Source of the DNA: Alphaproteobacteria bacterium
GTDB lineage: Bacteria; Pseudomonadota; Alphaproteobacteria; CALKHQ01
Direction: 5' to 3'
Length of the DNA: 64,000 nucleotides
NCBI GenBank assembly: GCA_041396705.1
Contig: JAWKYB010000005.1
Location: forward strand, 248,001 to 312,000
The translations under genes and the position numbers were made by a program. The notes beneath the pieces are model-generated. The model saw only the letters and a list, made by a program, of their open reading frames with translations, ran no database searches and was not told the DNA's origin. Positions 55,459-64,000 of the stretch are shown in pieces (position 1 is the stretch's first letter; each line of letters begins with the position of its first letter).

Positions 55459-56799
55459 ATGTATCATCCCGACGCCTACGACCCGTCGCGGCCGGTGCGG
55501 TCCTACTGGGCCGACAGCGCCGGCGTGCCGCCCGCCGACGACGGCCCGCTGGCCGGCGACGTGTCGGCCGACGTCGCGATCGTCGGCGCCGGCTATACCG
55601 GGCTGTGGGCGGCGCGCCGGCTGGCCGCGGTGCACGGCAGGTCGGTGCGGGTGTTCGATGCCGGCGGCGCCGGCTGGGGCGCCTCCGGCCGCAATGGCGG
55701 CTTCGCCTGCCTGGGCGGCACCGGGCTCGACCACCAGACCACGATCGCCCGCTTCGGCCGTACCGAGGCCGAGCGGCTGTTCGACATGCAGACCGAGAGC
55801 ATCGCGCGCGTCCGCAAGCTGCTGGCGCCGGACGCGGCGGCGGCCGGCATCCACGGCGACGGCGAAATGGCGCTGGCCCACCGGCCCGGAGCGCTGCGCG
55901 CGCTGGAGGCCGAGTGCCGCGCGCTGGTCGACCATTGCCGCCTGCCGGCGCGGATGGTCGACCAGAACGAGCTGCGCGCGATGGGTCTGTACGGACCGCG
56001 CTTCCACGGCGGCCTGCACGTGCCGGTCGGTTTCGGCCTGCATCCGCTGAAGCTGGCCTACACCCTGTCGATCGCCGCCCGCGGCGCCGGCGCGCAGGTG
56101 CACGGCGGCACGCCGGTGACCGGCATCGCGCGCGACGGCGACGCGCACGTGCTGGCGACGCCCGGCGGCACCTGCCGCGCCCGCCAGGTGATCGTCGCCA
56201 CCAACGGCTACGGCAACGACGGTCCGACGCCGGCGATGGCGGGACGGATGATCCCGGTGTTCTCCAGCATCCTGGTCACCCGGCCGCTGACCGGCGAGGA
56301 GCGCGCGCGCCAGGGGTGGACCGGGGCGATGCCGGCCTACGACTCGCGCCACCTGCTGCACTATTTCCGCCTGCTGCCGGACGGCCGGTTCCTGTTCGGC
56401 GGGCGCGGCGGCCGCGACGGCAGCGCCGCCGGCGAGGCCGGCGTGCGCGACTGGCTGACCCGCTCGTTCCGCCGCCTGTTCCCGGCCTGGCACGCGGTCG
56501 AGATCACCCATTTCTGGCGCGGTCTCGCCTGCCTGGCCGCGGACTTCTGCCTGCACGTCGGCGCGCTGGATGCCGAGCGCACGCTGTGGTTCGGCGGCGG
56601 CTATCACGGCAACGGCGTGGCGATGAGCGCGATGGTCGGCCCGCTGCTGGCCGACCTCGCCGCCGGCAAGGCCGACCCGGAGCGCGACGTGCCGGCGCCG
56701 ATGCGCGGCGCACCGCCGGTGTTCCGGCTGCCGGGCGGCCGGCGGCGCTGGCTGGGCGCGGCCTATCTCTGGTACCGGCTCCGCGATGCGCTGCCCTGA
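55459..56799 (+). CDS. FAD-dependent amine/amino-acid oxidoreductase (DAO family)
   Basis: 446 residues. FAD-binding VAIVGAGYTGLWAARRLAAV near residues 37-56, then GWGASGRNGGFACLGG, as in gamma-glutamylputrescine oxidase-type (PuuB) and other DAO proteins. The C-terminal part has LFGGRGGRDGSAAG, ITHFWRGLACLAADFCLHVG and LWFGGGYHGNGVAMSAMVG. Substrate is an inferred amine or amino acid. Start at 55459 (MYHPDAYDPSRPVRSYW); a longer frame is open upstream. Confidence 0.87.
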   Translation: MYHPDAYDPSRPVRSYWADSAGVPPADDGPLAGDVSADVAIVGAGYTGLWAARRLAAVHGRSVRVFDAGGAGWGASGRNGGFACLGGTGLDHQTTIARFGRTEAERLFDMQTESIARVRKLLAPDAAAAGIHGDGEMALAHRPGALRALEAECRALVDHCRLPARMVDQNELRAMGLYGPRFHGGLHVPVGFGLHPLKLAYTLSIAARGAGAQVHGGTPVTGIARDGDAHVLATPGGTCRARQVIVATNGYGNDGPTPAMAGRMIPVFSSILVTRPLTGEERARQGWTGAMPAYDSRHLLHYFRLLPDGRFLFGGRGGRDGSAAGEAGVRDWLTRSFRRLFPAWHAVEITHFWRGLACLAADFCLHVGALDAERTLWFGGGYHGNGVAMSAMVGPLLADLAAGKADPERDVPAPMRGAPPVFRLPGGRRRWLGAAYLWYRLRDALP

Positions 56800-56861
56800 C
56801 CGACCCGCCGACGCCGCAGGCCTTGCCATGGCCGGGGCCGGACGGCCATATCGGCGGTGAC

Positions 56862-58019
56862 ATGCCGTCGCCGCCCGCAACCGAGCCGCATTCCGTGCTT
56901 CCGGCCGACCCGCCGGCGCCGATCCGCGTGATGCACGTGATCAGCGGCCTCGGACTCGGCGGCGCCGAGACGATGCTGGTCAACCTGGCCCGCGCCGGCC
57001 GGGCGGCCGGCCTGCAGCCACACGTGGTCAGCCTGCTGCCGGGCGGCGAGAACGCCGAGCGGCTGCGCGCCGACGGCATCGCCACCGAGGATCTGGGCAT
57101 GCGCTCGGGCCGGCCAAGCCTGCGGGCGATCCGCCGGCTGGCACGTGCCGTGCGCCGCCATCGCCCGCAGATCCTGCAGAGCTGGATGTACCATGCCGAC
57201 CTGATGGCCTGGGCCGCGACCCGGCTGGTGCCGGCGGCGGAGCGGCCGAAGCTGGTGTGGGGCGTGCGCTGCTCCGACATGCGCATCGACCTCTATCGCC
57301 GGCAGCTGCGATGGGTGATCGCGGCCTGCGCCCGGCTGTCGGCACGGCCCGACATGATCATCGCCAACTCGGCGGCCGGCCGGGACGTGCACCGCGGGCT
57401 GGGCTATCGCAACGACCGCTTCCTGGTGATCGCCAACGGCATCGAAGCGGCGCTGTTCCGGCCCGACCCGGCCGCGCGCGCGGCGGGCCGGGCCGCGCTC
57501 GGCCTGGCCGACGACGCGATCGCGGTCGCCCATGTCGCCCGGGTCGACCCGATGAAGGACCATGCGACCTTCCTCGCCGCGATGGCAGAGCGGCCGGACC
57601 TGGCCGGCGTGCTGGTCGGCCGCGGCACCGATGCGCTCGCCCTGCCGGCCAATGTCACCGCGCTGGGCGCCCGGAACGATGTGGCGCAGCTGCTGCCCGC
57701 CTTCGACATCGTCGCGCTCAGCTCCGCCTTCGGCGAGGGCTTCCCGAACGCGCTGGCCGAGGGCATGGCGGCGGGGCTGGTGCCGGTGGCGACCGACGTC
57801 GGCGACTGCCGCGACATCGTCGGCGAGACCGGCTTCGTCGCCCGGGCGGGCGATGTCGCCGGGCTTGCCGAAGCGCTGGCCGCGGCGGCCGCGGCGGCGC
57901 GGGCCGGCGGCGGCGGCGCCGCGCGCCAGCGCATCCTCGACCGCTTCGCCCTGCCGCTGGCCGTCGCCGCCTTCCGCGACGCCTATGCCGGTCTGATCGC
58001 GGCGCCATGTGCGGCATAG
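56862..58019 (+). CDS. Glycosyltransferase, GT4 type
   Basis: 385 residues. GT-B fold: N-terminal VMHVISGLGLGGAETMLVNL, C-terminal AHVARVDPMKDHATFLAAMA, LGARNDVAQLLPAFDIVALSS and GEGFPNALAEGMAAGLVPVATDVG (the E-x7-E nucleotide-sugar motif). Likely transfers a sugar for polysaccharide synthesis. Its stop overlaps asnB by 13 bases, so the pair is coupled. Confidence 0.9.
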   Translation: MPSPPATEPHSVLPADPPAPIRVMHVISGLGLGGAETMLVNLARAGRAAGLQPHVVSLLPGGENAERLRADGIATEDLGMRSGRPSLRAIRRLARAVRRHRPQILQSWMYHADLMAWAATRLVPAAERPKLVWGVRCSDMRIDLYRRQLRWVIAACARLSARPDMIIANSAAGRDVHRGLGYRNDRFLVIANGIEAALFRPDPAARAAGRAALGLADDAIAVAHVARVDPMKDHATFLAAMAERPDLAGVLVGRGTDALALPANVTALGARNDVAQLLPAFDIVALSSAFGEGFPNALAEGMAAGLVPVATDVGDCRDIVGETGFVARAGDVAGLAEALAAAAAAARAGGGGAARQRILDRFALPLAVAAFRDAYAGLIAAPCAA

Positions 58020-59902
58020 CCGGCCTGGTCGACTTCGCCGGCGTCGCGGCGCCGGACCTCGATCGCCGCATGGCGCGGGCGATGGACCGCATCCGCCCGC
58101 GCGGGCCCGACGCCCAGGCGCACTGGAGCGACGCGCGCTGCGCCCTGTTGCACAGCCGGCTCGCCATCATCGACCTGTCGCCGGACGGCAACCAGCCGAT
58201 GCACGGCCATGGCGGCTCGATCGCCTATAACGGCGAGATCTACAACTATCGCGCGGTACGGGCCGAGCTGCAGGCCGCCGGCTATGTCTTCCGCACCCAG
58301 TCCGACACCGAGGTGATCCTGGCCGGCTGGGACGCCTGGGGCGAGGCGTTGCTGCCGAAGCTGAACGGCATGTTCGCCTTCGCGCTGTGGCGGCCGGGCG
58401 AAGGCAAGCTGGCGCTGGTGCGCGACCGCTTCGGCAAGAAGCCGCTGTGCTACCGCCACGCCCCAGGCCGCATCGGCTTCGGTTCCGACGCGCTGGCGGT
58501 GGCGGCGCTGGCGCCGGGCGACGACCGGCTGGACCGGGCGGCGCTGCGGCTGCTGCTGACGCTGGGCTACATCCCGGCGCCGCTGACCGTCTACGACGAC
58601 GTGCGCAAGCTGCCGCCGGGCCACCTGGCCATCGTCGCCGCCGACGGCCTCGCCGTGCGCCGCTGGTACCGGCTGGCCGACCATGTCGAGGCCACCGACG
58701 CCGACGCCGACCCGGCCCGCGTCGACGCGGAGTTGCGCGCGCGCTTCGACGCGGCGGTGACCGCCCGGCTGGTCGCCGACGTGCCGGTCGCCGCCTTCCT
58801 GTCCGGCGGCATCGATTCGGCGCTGGTCGCGGCCTCGCTCGCCCACCAGGGCCATGCGGTGGAGACCTTCACGGTCGGCTTTGCCGACGCACCGGCCTAT
58901 TACGAGGAGCGGCCGGCGGCACGGGCGGTGGCTCGCCACCTCGGCCTCGCCCACCACGAGCTCGAGCTGTCGGCCGACGCCGCGCTCGACGGCCTCGACG
59001 CCGTGATCGGCGCGATGGACGAGCCGTTTGCCGACAGCTCCGCCATTCCGACCTTCCACCTGTCGCGGGCGATGGCCGCCCACGTCAAGGTGGCGCTCAG
59101 CGGCGACGGCGCCGACGAGGTGTTCGGCGGCTATCGCAAGTATCAGGGCGAACTGCACGCGGCGCGCTATGGCCGGCTGCCGGCCGGCCTGCGCAAGGCG
59201 GTGGTGGAGCCGCTGGTCGGCGCCCTGCCGGAATCGAAACAGCGCGGCCTGATGGAGAAGGCGCGTCGCCTGCGCAAGTTCGTCGCCCACGCCGGCAAGC
59301 CGCTGGCCGAGCGCCAGGCGGCGTGGGCCAGCCTGCTGCCCGCCGCGGAGGTCGACGGCCTGCTCGGCGCGGCTGGCCCCGACCCGGTCGCGGCCCTGGT
59401 CGCCGCGCGGCATCGCGAGGTGCCGGCGTGCGATGCGCTGAACCGCGTGCTCTATGCCGACATCGGCCTGGTGCTGCCCGACGACATGCTGGTCAAGGTC
59501 GACCGGATGGGCATGGCGCACGGGCTGGAGGTGCGCAGCCCGTTCCTCGACCCGGCGGTGGTCGAGCTGGCGATGGCCCTGCCCGGCGCCGACAAGGTGC
59601 GGCCCGGCGCCGGCAAGTACGTGCTGCGCCGCGCCTTCGCCGACCGCCTGCCGGCCGAGGTGTTCGCGCGGCCGAAGAAGGGGTTCGAGGCGCCGGTGGC
59701 GCGCTGGCTGGCCGGCCCGTGGCGCGACCGGGCGCTGGCGGCGACCGAGCCGGCGTTCCTGCGCCGGCTCGGCTTCGCCGACGCCGCGACGCCGCGGCGC
59801 TGGCTCGACGACCTTGCCGCCGGCCGGCGCGACACGGCCGGCCCGCTGTGGACGCTGATGGTGCTGCACGGCTGGAGCGCGGCCAACCGGCTGGCCAGCT
59901 GA
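58007..59902 (+). CDS. asnB: Asparagine synthase (glutamine-hydrolysing)
   Basis: 631 residues. N-terminal glutaminase with Cys2 (MCGIAGLVDFAG), RGPDAQAHW and AYNGEIYNYRAVRAEL. The ATP-pyrophosphatase loop is AAFLSGGIDSALVAASL, followed by ALSGDGADEVFGGYRKYQGE and DDMLVKVDRMGMAHGLEVRSPFLD. In polysaccharide loci such proteins may amidate other substrates; the coupled glycosyltransferase suggests that. Start at 58007 is fixed by Cys2. Confidence 0.92.
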   Translation: MCGIAGLVDFAGVAAPDLDRRMARAMDRIRPRGPDAQAHWSDARCALLHSRLAIIDLSPDGNQPMHGHGGSIAYNGEIYNYRAVRAELQAAGYVFRTQSDTEVILAGWDAWGEALLPKLNGMFAFALWRPGEGKLALVRDRFGKKPLCYRHAPGRIGFGSDALAVAALAPGDDRLDRAALRLLLTLGYIPAPLTVYDDVRKLPPGHLAIVAADGLAVRRWYRLADHVEATDADADPARVDAELRARFDAAVTARLVADVPVAAFLSGGIDSALVAASLAHQGHAVETFTVGFADAPAYYEERPAARAVARHLGLAHHELELSADAALDGLDAVIGAMDEPFADSSAIPTFHLSRAMAAHVKVALSGDGADEVFGGYRKYQGELHAARYGRLPAGLRKAVVEPLVGALPESKQRGLMEKARRLRKFVAHAGKPLAERQAAWASLLPAAEVDGLLGAAGPDPVAALVAARHREVPACDALNRVLYADIGLVLPDDMLVKVDRMGMAHGLEVRSPFLDPAVVELAMALPGADKVRPGAGKYVLRRAFADRLPAEVFARPKKGFEAPVARWLAGPWRDRALAATEPAFLRRLGFADAATPRRWLDDLAAGRRDTAGPLWTLMVLHGWSAANRLAS

Positions 59903-59994
59903 CCGCCGCCGCGGCGGATTGATCTGCCGCAGGCCGGCGCGCCCGCCATTGCCTAGAATGGCACCAACGATTCGTCGCGGCCGGGAGGGAAATC

Positions 59995-60903
59995 ATGAGC
60001 AAGCCGAGAACCGCCGTCATCGGCCTGGGGTCGATGGGCATGGGCATGGCGCGGTCGCTGCGGCGGGCCGGTTTCCCGGTCGTCGGCACCGATATCAGCG
60101 ACGCGCGCTGCGCGATGTTCGCCGACGACGGCGGCGAGATCGCGCCGTCGGCACGCGAGGCGGCGATGGGCGCCGACATCGTCGTCAGCGTGGTGATCAC
60201 CGGCGGGCAGACCGAAACCCTGCTGTTCGGCCCGCATGGGCTGGCCGCGACCCTGCACAGCGACGCCGTGTTCGTCTCCTGCGCCACCATGCCCGCCGGC
60301 CAGGCCCGCGACCTCGGCAAGCGCGCCGCCGACGCCGGCTTCGGCTTTCTCGACGCACCGATCAGCGGCGGCGCCCGCGGCGCGGAGAACGCGGCGCTGA
60401 CCGTGATGTCGTCCGGCCCGCGCGCCGCCTTCGACGCCGCCCGGCCGGCGCTGGACGCGATGGGCAAGCGCATCTTCTGGATGGGCGAGGCGCCGGGCCT
60501 CGGCTCGGCGATGAAGACGGTCAACCAGCTGCTGGCGGGGGTCAACCTGGCCACCGCCTGCGAGGCGATCGCCTTCGCCATCCGCCTCGGCCTCGACCCG
60601 CGCCAGGTCGACGAGATCATCTCCGGCTCGGCCGGCAACTCGTGGATGTGGGGCGACCGGATCTCGGCGCTGGTCCAGGGCGACATGACCCCGCGCAGCG
60701 CGGTCGACATCTTCACCAAGGATCTGGGCATCGTGCTGGACACCGCGCGGGCCAGCAACTTTCCGGCGCCGATGGCGGCCGCAGGCCTGCAGGGCTTCCT
60801 GATGGCGGCCGCCCGCGGGTGGGGCCGCGACGCCGATTCGTCGGTCGCGCGGGTTTATGCCGAGCTGGCCGGCCTCACGCTGCCGCAGGCCGCCAACGAC
60901 TGA
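59995..60903 (+). CDS. 3-Hydroxyisobutyrate dehydrogenase-family oxidoreductase (LtnD-like)
   Basis: 302 residues, NAD(P)-dependent beta-hydroxyacid dehydrogenase. Cofactor motif VIGLGSMGMGMARSLRRAGF, substrate-binding FLDAPISGGARGAENAALTV, catalytic Lys region SAMKTVNQLLAGVNLATACEA. The C-terminal domain has FTKDLGIVLDTARASNFPAPM. Closest in type to L-threonate or 2-hydroxy-3-oxopropionate dehydrogenases; the substrate is not certain. Solitary gene. Confidence 0.9.
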   Translation: MSKPRTAVIGLGSMGMGMARSLRRAGFPVVGTDISDARCAMFADDGGEIAPSAREAAMGADIVVSVVITGGQTETLLFGPHGLAATLHSDAVFVSCATMPAGQARDLGKRAADAGFGFLDAPISGGARGAENAALTVMSSGPRAAFDAARPALDAMGKRIFWMGEAPGLGSAMKTVNQLLAGVNLATACEAIAFAIRLGLDPRQVDEIISGSAGNSWMWGDRISALVQGDMTPRSAVDIFTKDLGIVLDTARASNFPAPMAAAGLQGFLMAAARGWGRDADSSVARVYAELAGLTLPQAAND

Positions 60904-60933
60904 GCCGTCGACCGGTCGGAGACAGTCCCGGGC

Positions 60934-61476
60934 TCACAGCGGGTCGCCGGCGATCTCGTCCTCCAGCTGGTGGATGCGCACCAGCGGATAGGCCAGCGTC
61001 GGGTGCACCGCCAGCGCCTCGCGATAGGCCTTCAGCGCGGCTTCGGGCTGGCCGAGGGCGTCGAAGATCAGGCCGGCGCCGCTGAGCGCGCCGAAGTGGC
61101 GCGGCTCCAACTCCAGCGTCCTGGCCACGTCGACCAGCGACTGCTCGTACTCGCCGAGGAAATACAGCACGGTCGCCCGCTTGTTCCACGCCTCGGCATA
61201 GTCCGGCGCCCGCTCGACCAGCACGTCGAAGGCACTGAGCGCGGTGTCGAGGTCGCCGGACTGCAGCGCCAGCACGCCGACCTGCATCAGCCCGGCGCTG
61301 CCGGCATCCGCGTATTCCAGCCAGACCCGCCAGATCTCGGCCTCGACCCGCGGCGCGGTGTCGGAACCGGCGTCGACCAGGGCGTCGAACAGAACGTCCA
61401 GCCGCGGGTCGCGCTGGTCCGCGGCCGCCGGCGCGGCGAAGGCGATGGACAGCAGGACGGCCGCCAGCTTGCGCAT
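60934..61476 (-). CDS. Exported TPR-repeat protein
   Basis: 180 residues with a signal peptide (MRKLAAVLLSIAFAAPAAAD). Three or so TPR units follow: LMQVGVLALQSGDLDTALSAFDVLVERAPDYAEAW, NKRATVLYFLGEYEQSLVDVARTLELEP and ALSGAGLIFDALGQPEAALKAYREALAVHP (each quoted in part; positions about 60-170). Likely a periplasmic scaffold. It is divergent from the adenylate cyclase across 223 bases. Confidence 0.85.
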   Translation of the reverse strand: MRKLAAVLLSIAFAAPAAADQRDPRLDVLFDALVDAGSDTAPRVEAEIWRVWLEYADAGSAGLMQVGVLALQSGDLDTALSAFDVLVERAPDYAEAWNKRATVLYFLGEYEQSLVDVARTLELEPRHFGALSGAGLIFDALGQPEAALKAYREALAVHPTLAYPLVRIHQLEDEIAGDPL

Positions 61477-61699
61477 GACGCGATCCTCCGCCGAAGCCGG
61501 CGCGGACGCAAGCGCCGCCGCGCGGCACACAAGCAAAGGTGATCGCACCCGCCGCCGCGGCGCAGCGGGCTTGGATCGCGGCCGGCCCTGGGCCAGACTG
61601 CGCAGCAACGCAAGAGTCCGGTCAGCAGTCCGACGCCATGGCACACCCCCGCGCCGCACCGGCCCTCCCGCCGCCGCACCGGCCGACCGGATCCGTCCG

Positions 61700-63391
61700 A
61701 TGAGGCTGCCCATCGGCCTGGTCCTCGCCGTCGTCATCGGCACGGCGCTGGCCGTCGCCACCGGCGGTACCATCGCCTATCTCAGCGCGGTCGCCGGCGA
61801 CAGCGCCCGCATGTTGATCGCCGACAAGGGCCGGCTGACCCGCGACCGCGTGCTGGCGCTGGTCGCGGGCGAGATGCAGCGCGCCGCCGACCTCGCCGCC
61901 GCGCTCGCGGCGGCGGTGGCGGAAGACCGGCGCCACGGCGATGCCCTGGACGCCGACCGCTTCGCCGCGCTGGCCCGCCCGCTGCTGGATGCGGTGCCGG
62001 TGGCGACGGGCGCGCTCTACCGCGGCGCCGACGGTGCGACGCTGGCCTACGACCGCGGTAACGACGCGGTCACCGCGGGCATCGGCCTGGCCGCCGCGCC
62101 GACCGAAGGCTGGGCAGCGCCGCTGCGGATGCCGGCCGGCGGCCCGCTCGGCCTGCCGTTCGTGCGGCCCATACCGGCCGGCGCCGTCGCGGTGCCGCTG
62201 GACCTCGACCGCCTGTCCGCCGCACTGGCAGCCGCCGCCGGCGACGAGAGCTATGCCGCCTTCCTGCTCGACGGTGCGGGCGCGATCCTGGCCCATTCGG
62301 ACCCCGCGGTGGCACCCGGCACTGCGCTGGATGCGCCCGGCGGCGACCCGGTGCCGGGGCTGATCGCGCGGCCGTCGCCGGCCAGCCGGCCGATCCCCGG
62401 CCTGGACCACGCCTTCCTCGACCGCCGCGACGGCCCGATGTACGCGGTGTTCTTCCGCCCGCTGGCGGCCGGCACGCCGCCGCTGATCGCCGGCGTGCAC
62501 TATCGCGCCGATGCGCTGGGCGCGCCGGGCGACGAGATCGACCTGGCGCTGATCGTCTCCGGCTTGCTGCTGGTGCTGGTGATGGCCGGCGCCTTCCTGC
62601 TCGGCCATCGGATCGGCCGGCCGATCCGCCGGCTGGCCGGTGTCGCCAAGCGGATGGAGACGCTGGCGGTACAGGACGCGCCGCGCCTGCCGCGGTCGCG
62701 GCTGCGCGAGATCGACGACGCCAACCAGGCCGTCAACGCCGCCATCGGCGGGCTCGGCGCCTTCGCCCGCGATGTGCCGCGCGACCTGGTGCTGCGGCTG
62801 CTGAAGCCGGACGCGATCGGCGCCTTCCAGTCGACCACGCGCGAGGTGACGGTGCTGTTCACCGACATCGCCGGCTACACCGCCGCCGCGTCGAAGATGG
62901 CGGCGGCCGAGATCGCGACGTTCCTGAACCATCATTTCGAGCTGCTGACCGCCTGCGTCGAGGACAGCGGCGGCACGGTCGACAAGTTCATCGGCGACAG
63001 CCTGATGGCGTTCTGGGGCGCGCCGCAGCCGCAGCCGGACCACGCCGCGCGTGCCGCCGCGGCCTGCCGGGCGATGGCAGCCGCCTTCCGCGCCGACCCG
63101 GTGATGCGGGCCGCCGGCGTGCGCCTGCGCATCGGGCTGCACAGCGGCACTGTGATGGTCGGCAATGTCGGGGCGCGGTCGCGGACCAGCTATACGGTGA
63201 TCGGCGACGCGGTCAACGTCGCCGCCCGGCTGGAGCAGCTGGGCAAGACCATCGACCCGAACGCCGACGTCATCGCCCTGACCAGCGCGGAGACCGCCGC
63301 GCGGCTGCCGGCGGACGCGCGCGGCGCGCCGGCCGGCCGCCACCGGCTGCGCGGCAGGGACGCGGAGACCGATCTGGTCCGGCTGGTCTGA
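61700..63391 (+). CDS. Class III adenylate/guanylate cyclase with periplasmic sensor
   Basis: 563 residues. First membrane segment about 5-27, a periplasmic domain about 28-280 of Cache-like composition, second membrane segment about 282-303, and a HAMP linker GHRIGRPIRRLAGVAKRMET. The catalytic domain begins near 380: TVLFTDIAGYTAAASKM and KFIGDSLMAFWGAP carry the two metal-binding Asp, and SYTVIGDAVNVAARLEQL is the C-terminal signature. Start ATG at 61700. Confidence 0.93.
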   Translation: MRLPIGLVLAVVIGTALAVATGGTIAYLSAVAGDSARMLIADKGRLTRDRVLALVAGEMQRAADLAAALAAAVAEDRRHGDALDADRFAALARPLLDAVPVATGALYRGADGATLAYDRGNDAVTAGIGLAAAPTEGWAAPLRMPAGGPLGLPFVRPIPAGAVAVPLDLDRLSAALAAAAGDESYAAFLLDGAGAILAHSDPAVAPGTALDAPGGDPVPGLIARPSPASRPIPGLDHAFLDRRDGPMYAVFFRPLAAGTPPLIAGVHYRADALGAPGDEIDLALIVSGLLLVLVMAGAFLLGHRIGRPIRRLAGVAKRMETLAVQDAPRLPRSRLREIDDANQAVNAAIGGLGAFARDVPRDLVLRLLKPDAIGAFQSTTREVTVLFTDIAGYTAAASKMAAAEIATFLNHHFELLTACVEDSGGTVDKFIGDSLMAFWGAPQPQPDHAARAAAACRAMAAAFRADPVMRAAGVRLRIGLHSGTVMVGNVGARSRTSYTVIGDAVNVAARLEQLGKTIDPNADVIALTSAETAARLPADARGAPAGRHRLRGRDAETDLVRLV

Positions 63392-63459
63392 GCGCCGCTC
63401 CGGCCGCCGAGGCCGATTCTTGACAGCCGCGGTGCGCCGTGGGCACACCCGGCGCTGCC

Positions 63460-64000
63460 ATGTCCAGTCCCGATGCCGCCGTCTTCCGCCTGCGCGACAT
63501 GTTCGTCGGCTGGCAATGTCGCATCCGCCAGCACGCCATGCGGTCCGAAGGCGGCCGCCCGCCGGCCGGCGCCCGCCCGGCGGTGACCGACGACGACGGG
63601 GCGGCACTGGCCGACGCCGTCACCACCCTGATGCTGAAGCGCGAGCCGCAGGACGACACCGCCCGCTTCCGCCACATGGCGACGCGCACCCACGACCCGG
63701 CCGAGCGCTACGGCAAGGCGCTGGAATATCTGTGCGGCGACTACTACCAGCAGGCCCGTGCCTTTGCCGACGTGCTGTGCGCGCTGTTCGGCACGGAGTC
63801 CGCCCTCGCGCTGGCGCTGCTGCGCGAGGGCCGCTGCGTGCTGGTCTTCGAGCAGTTCCGGCAGCGCTTCTGCATCCCCTGCGCCGTGACCGAGGCCAGC
63901 CGCGAGCACCCCGCCTTCCAGGCTACCTACTGGCACAACGCGCTGTTCAACCCGAACATGCCGCCGGCCGTGCGCGTGCTGCTGTTCAAGCCGCGCTGGC
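63460..64000 (+). CDS. Hypothetical protein (3' end missing)
   Basis: 180 residues visible, open at the window edge. Starts MSSPDAAVFRLRDMFVGWQC, with RIRQHAMRSEGGRP, MLKREPQDDTARFRHMATRTH and TYWHNALFNPNMPPAVRVLL. The stretch MFVGWQCRIRQHAMR and the RFCIPCAV pair suggest an alphaproteobacterial conserved protein without known function. No signal peptide or membrane segment. Start ATG at 63460 is 68 bases after the cyclase stop. Confidence 0.7.
   Translation, partial: MSSPDAAVFRLRDMFVGWQCRIRQHAMRSEGGRPPAGARPAVTDDDGAALADAVTTLMLKREPQDDTARFRHMATRTHDPAERYGKALEYLCGDYYQQARAFADVLCALFGTESALALALLREGRCVLVFEQFRQRFCIPCAVTEASREHPAFQATYWHNALFNPNMPPAVRVLLFKPRW

Overview
The window is about 64 kb of very GC-rich chromosome (about 70% or more by eye). 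It most likely comes from an alphaproteobacterium, perhaps of Rhodospirillales type. The main evidence is gene order: trpB-trpA-accD-folC, then trxA, addA-addB, murU, amgK and tsaE, is a typical alphaproteobacterial arrangement. DUF4169, HisZ, SerC-SerA, a phasin and a 3-hydroxybutyrate dehydrogenase fit the same group. I found no rRNA, tRNA, CRISPR array, prophage, transposase or known defence system. Most of the window is ordinary, densely packed chromosome.

Layout. 0-9 kb: exported or small proteins, thioredoxin 2, CsaA, polyhydroxybutyrate-related genes (bdhA, a phasin), an OmpR-type two-component pair and a LysR regulator. 9-15.3 kb: the most accessory-looking part. It holds a GlxA/AraC-type regulator, a cysteine-rich secreted protein, a truncated second copy of the regulator head with its promoter, a Tat-type nitroreductase-like gene, a PAN-domain protein and lipoproteins. 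15.3-20.7 kb: serC-serA, hisZ, purA. 21-24 kb: an orphan Flp pilin, an SLC13/RCK permease and an EEP-family phosphohydrolase. 25-31.5 kb: one long minus-strand cluster, DUF4129-DUF4350-MoxR-DUF58-SpoIIM-RDD. 31.6-35 kb: a lipid kinase, two tandem entericidin-like lipoproteins, and a GntR/DHDPS-family pair. 35-41 kb: an exported cyclophilin, trpB, trpA, accD, folC, DUF4169 and a redoxin/prolyl-hydroxylase fusion. 41-50.5 kb (minus): trxA, addA, addB, murU, amgK, tsaE. 50.6-64 kb: a ferredoxin reductase, yciB, argF, an FAD oxidase, a glycosyltransferase overlapping an asparagine synthase, a 3-hydroxyisobutyrate-dehydrogenase-like enzyme, a TPR protein and a class III adenylate cyclase.

Sequence quality matters here. 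Between about 12.5 and 31.6 kb several genes are split among reading frames although each piece keeps well-conserved protein sequence: the nitroreductase, purA, serC, flp, the EEP gene, DUF4350 and DUF4129. From 33 to 63 kb every gene is intact. serC and purA are core biosynthetic genes, so local indel errors in the assembly are more likely than gene decay; these are typed as pseudogenes only because the reading frame as given is broken.

The points most worth a second look are: the partial duplication of the GlxA-type regulator head with a conserved operator-like dyad; the DUF4129/MoxR/SpoIIM envelope cluster; the redoxin/P4H fusion that lacks redox cysteines; the nested hairpin between two entericidin-like genes; a perfect CRP-type palindrome upstream of yciB; and paired GAAC-N4-GTTC dyads near 13.9 kb. 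I do not see a clearly new multi-gene system; the 9-15 kb block is the best candidate for undescribed biology.
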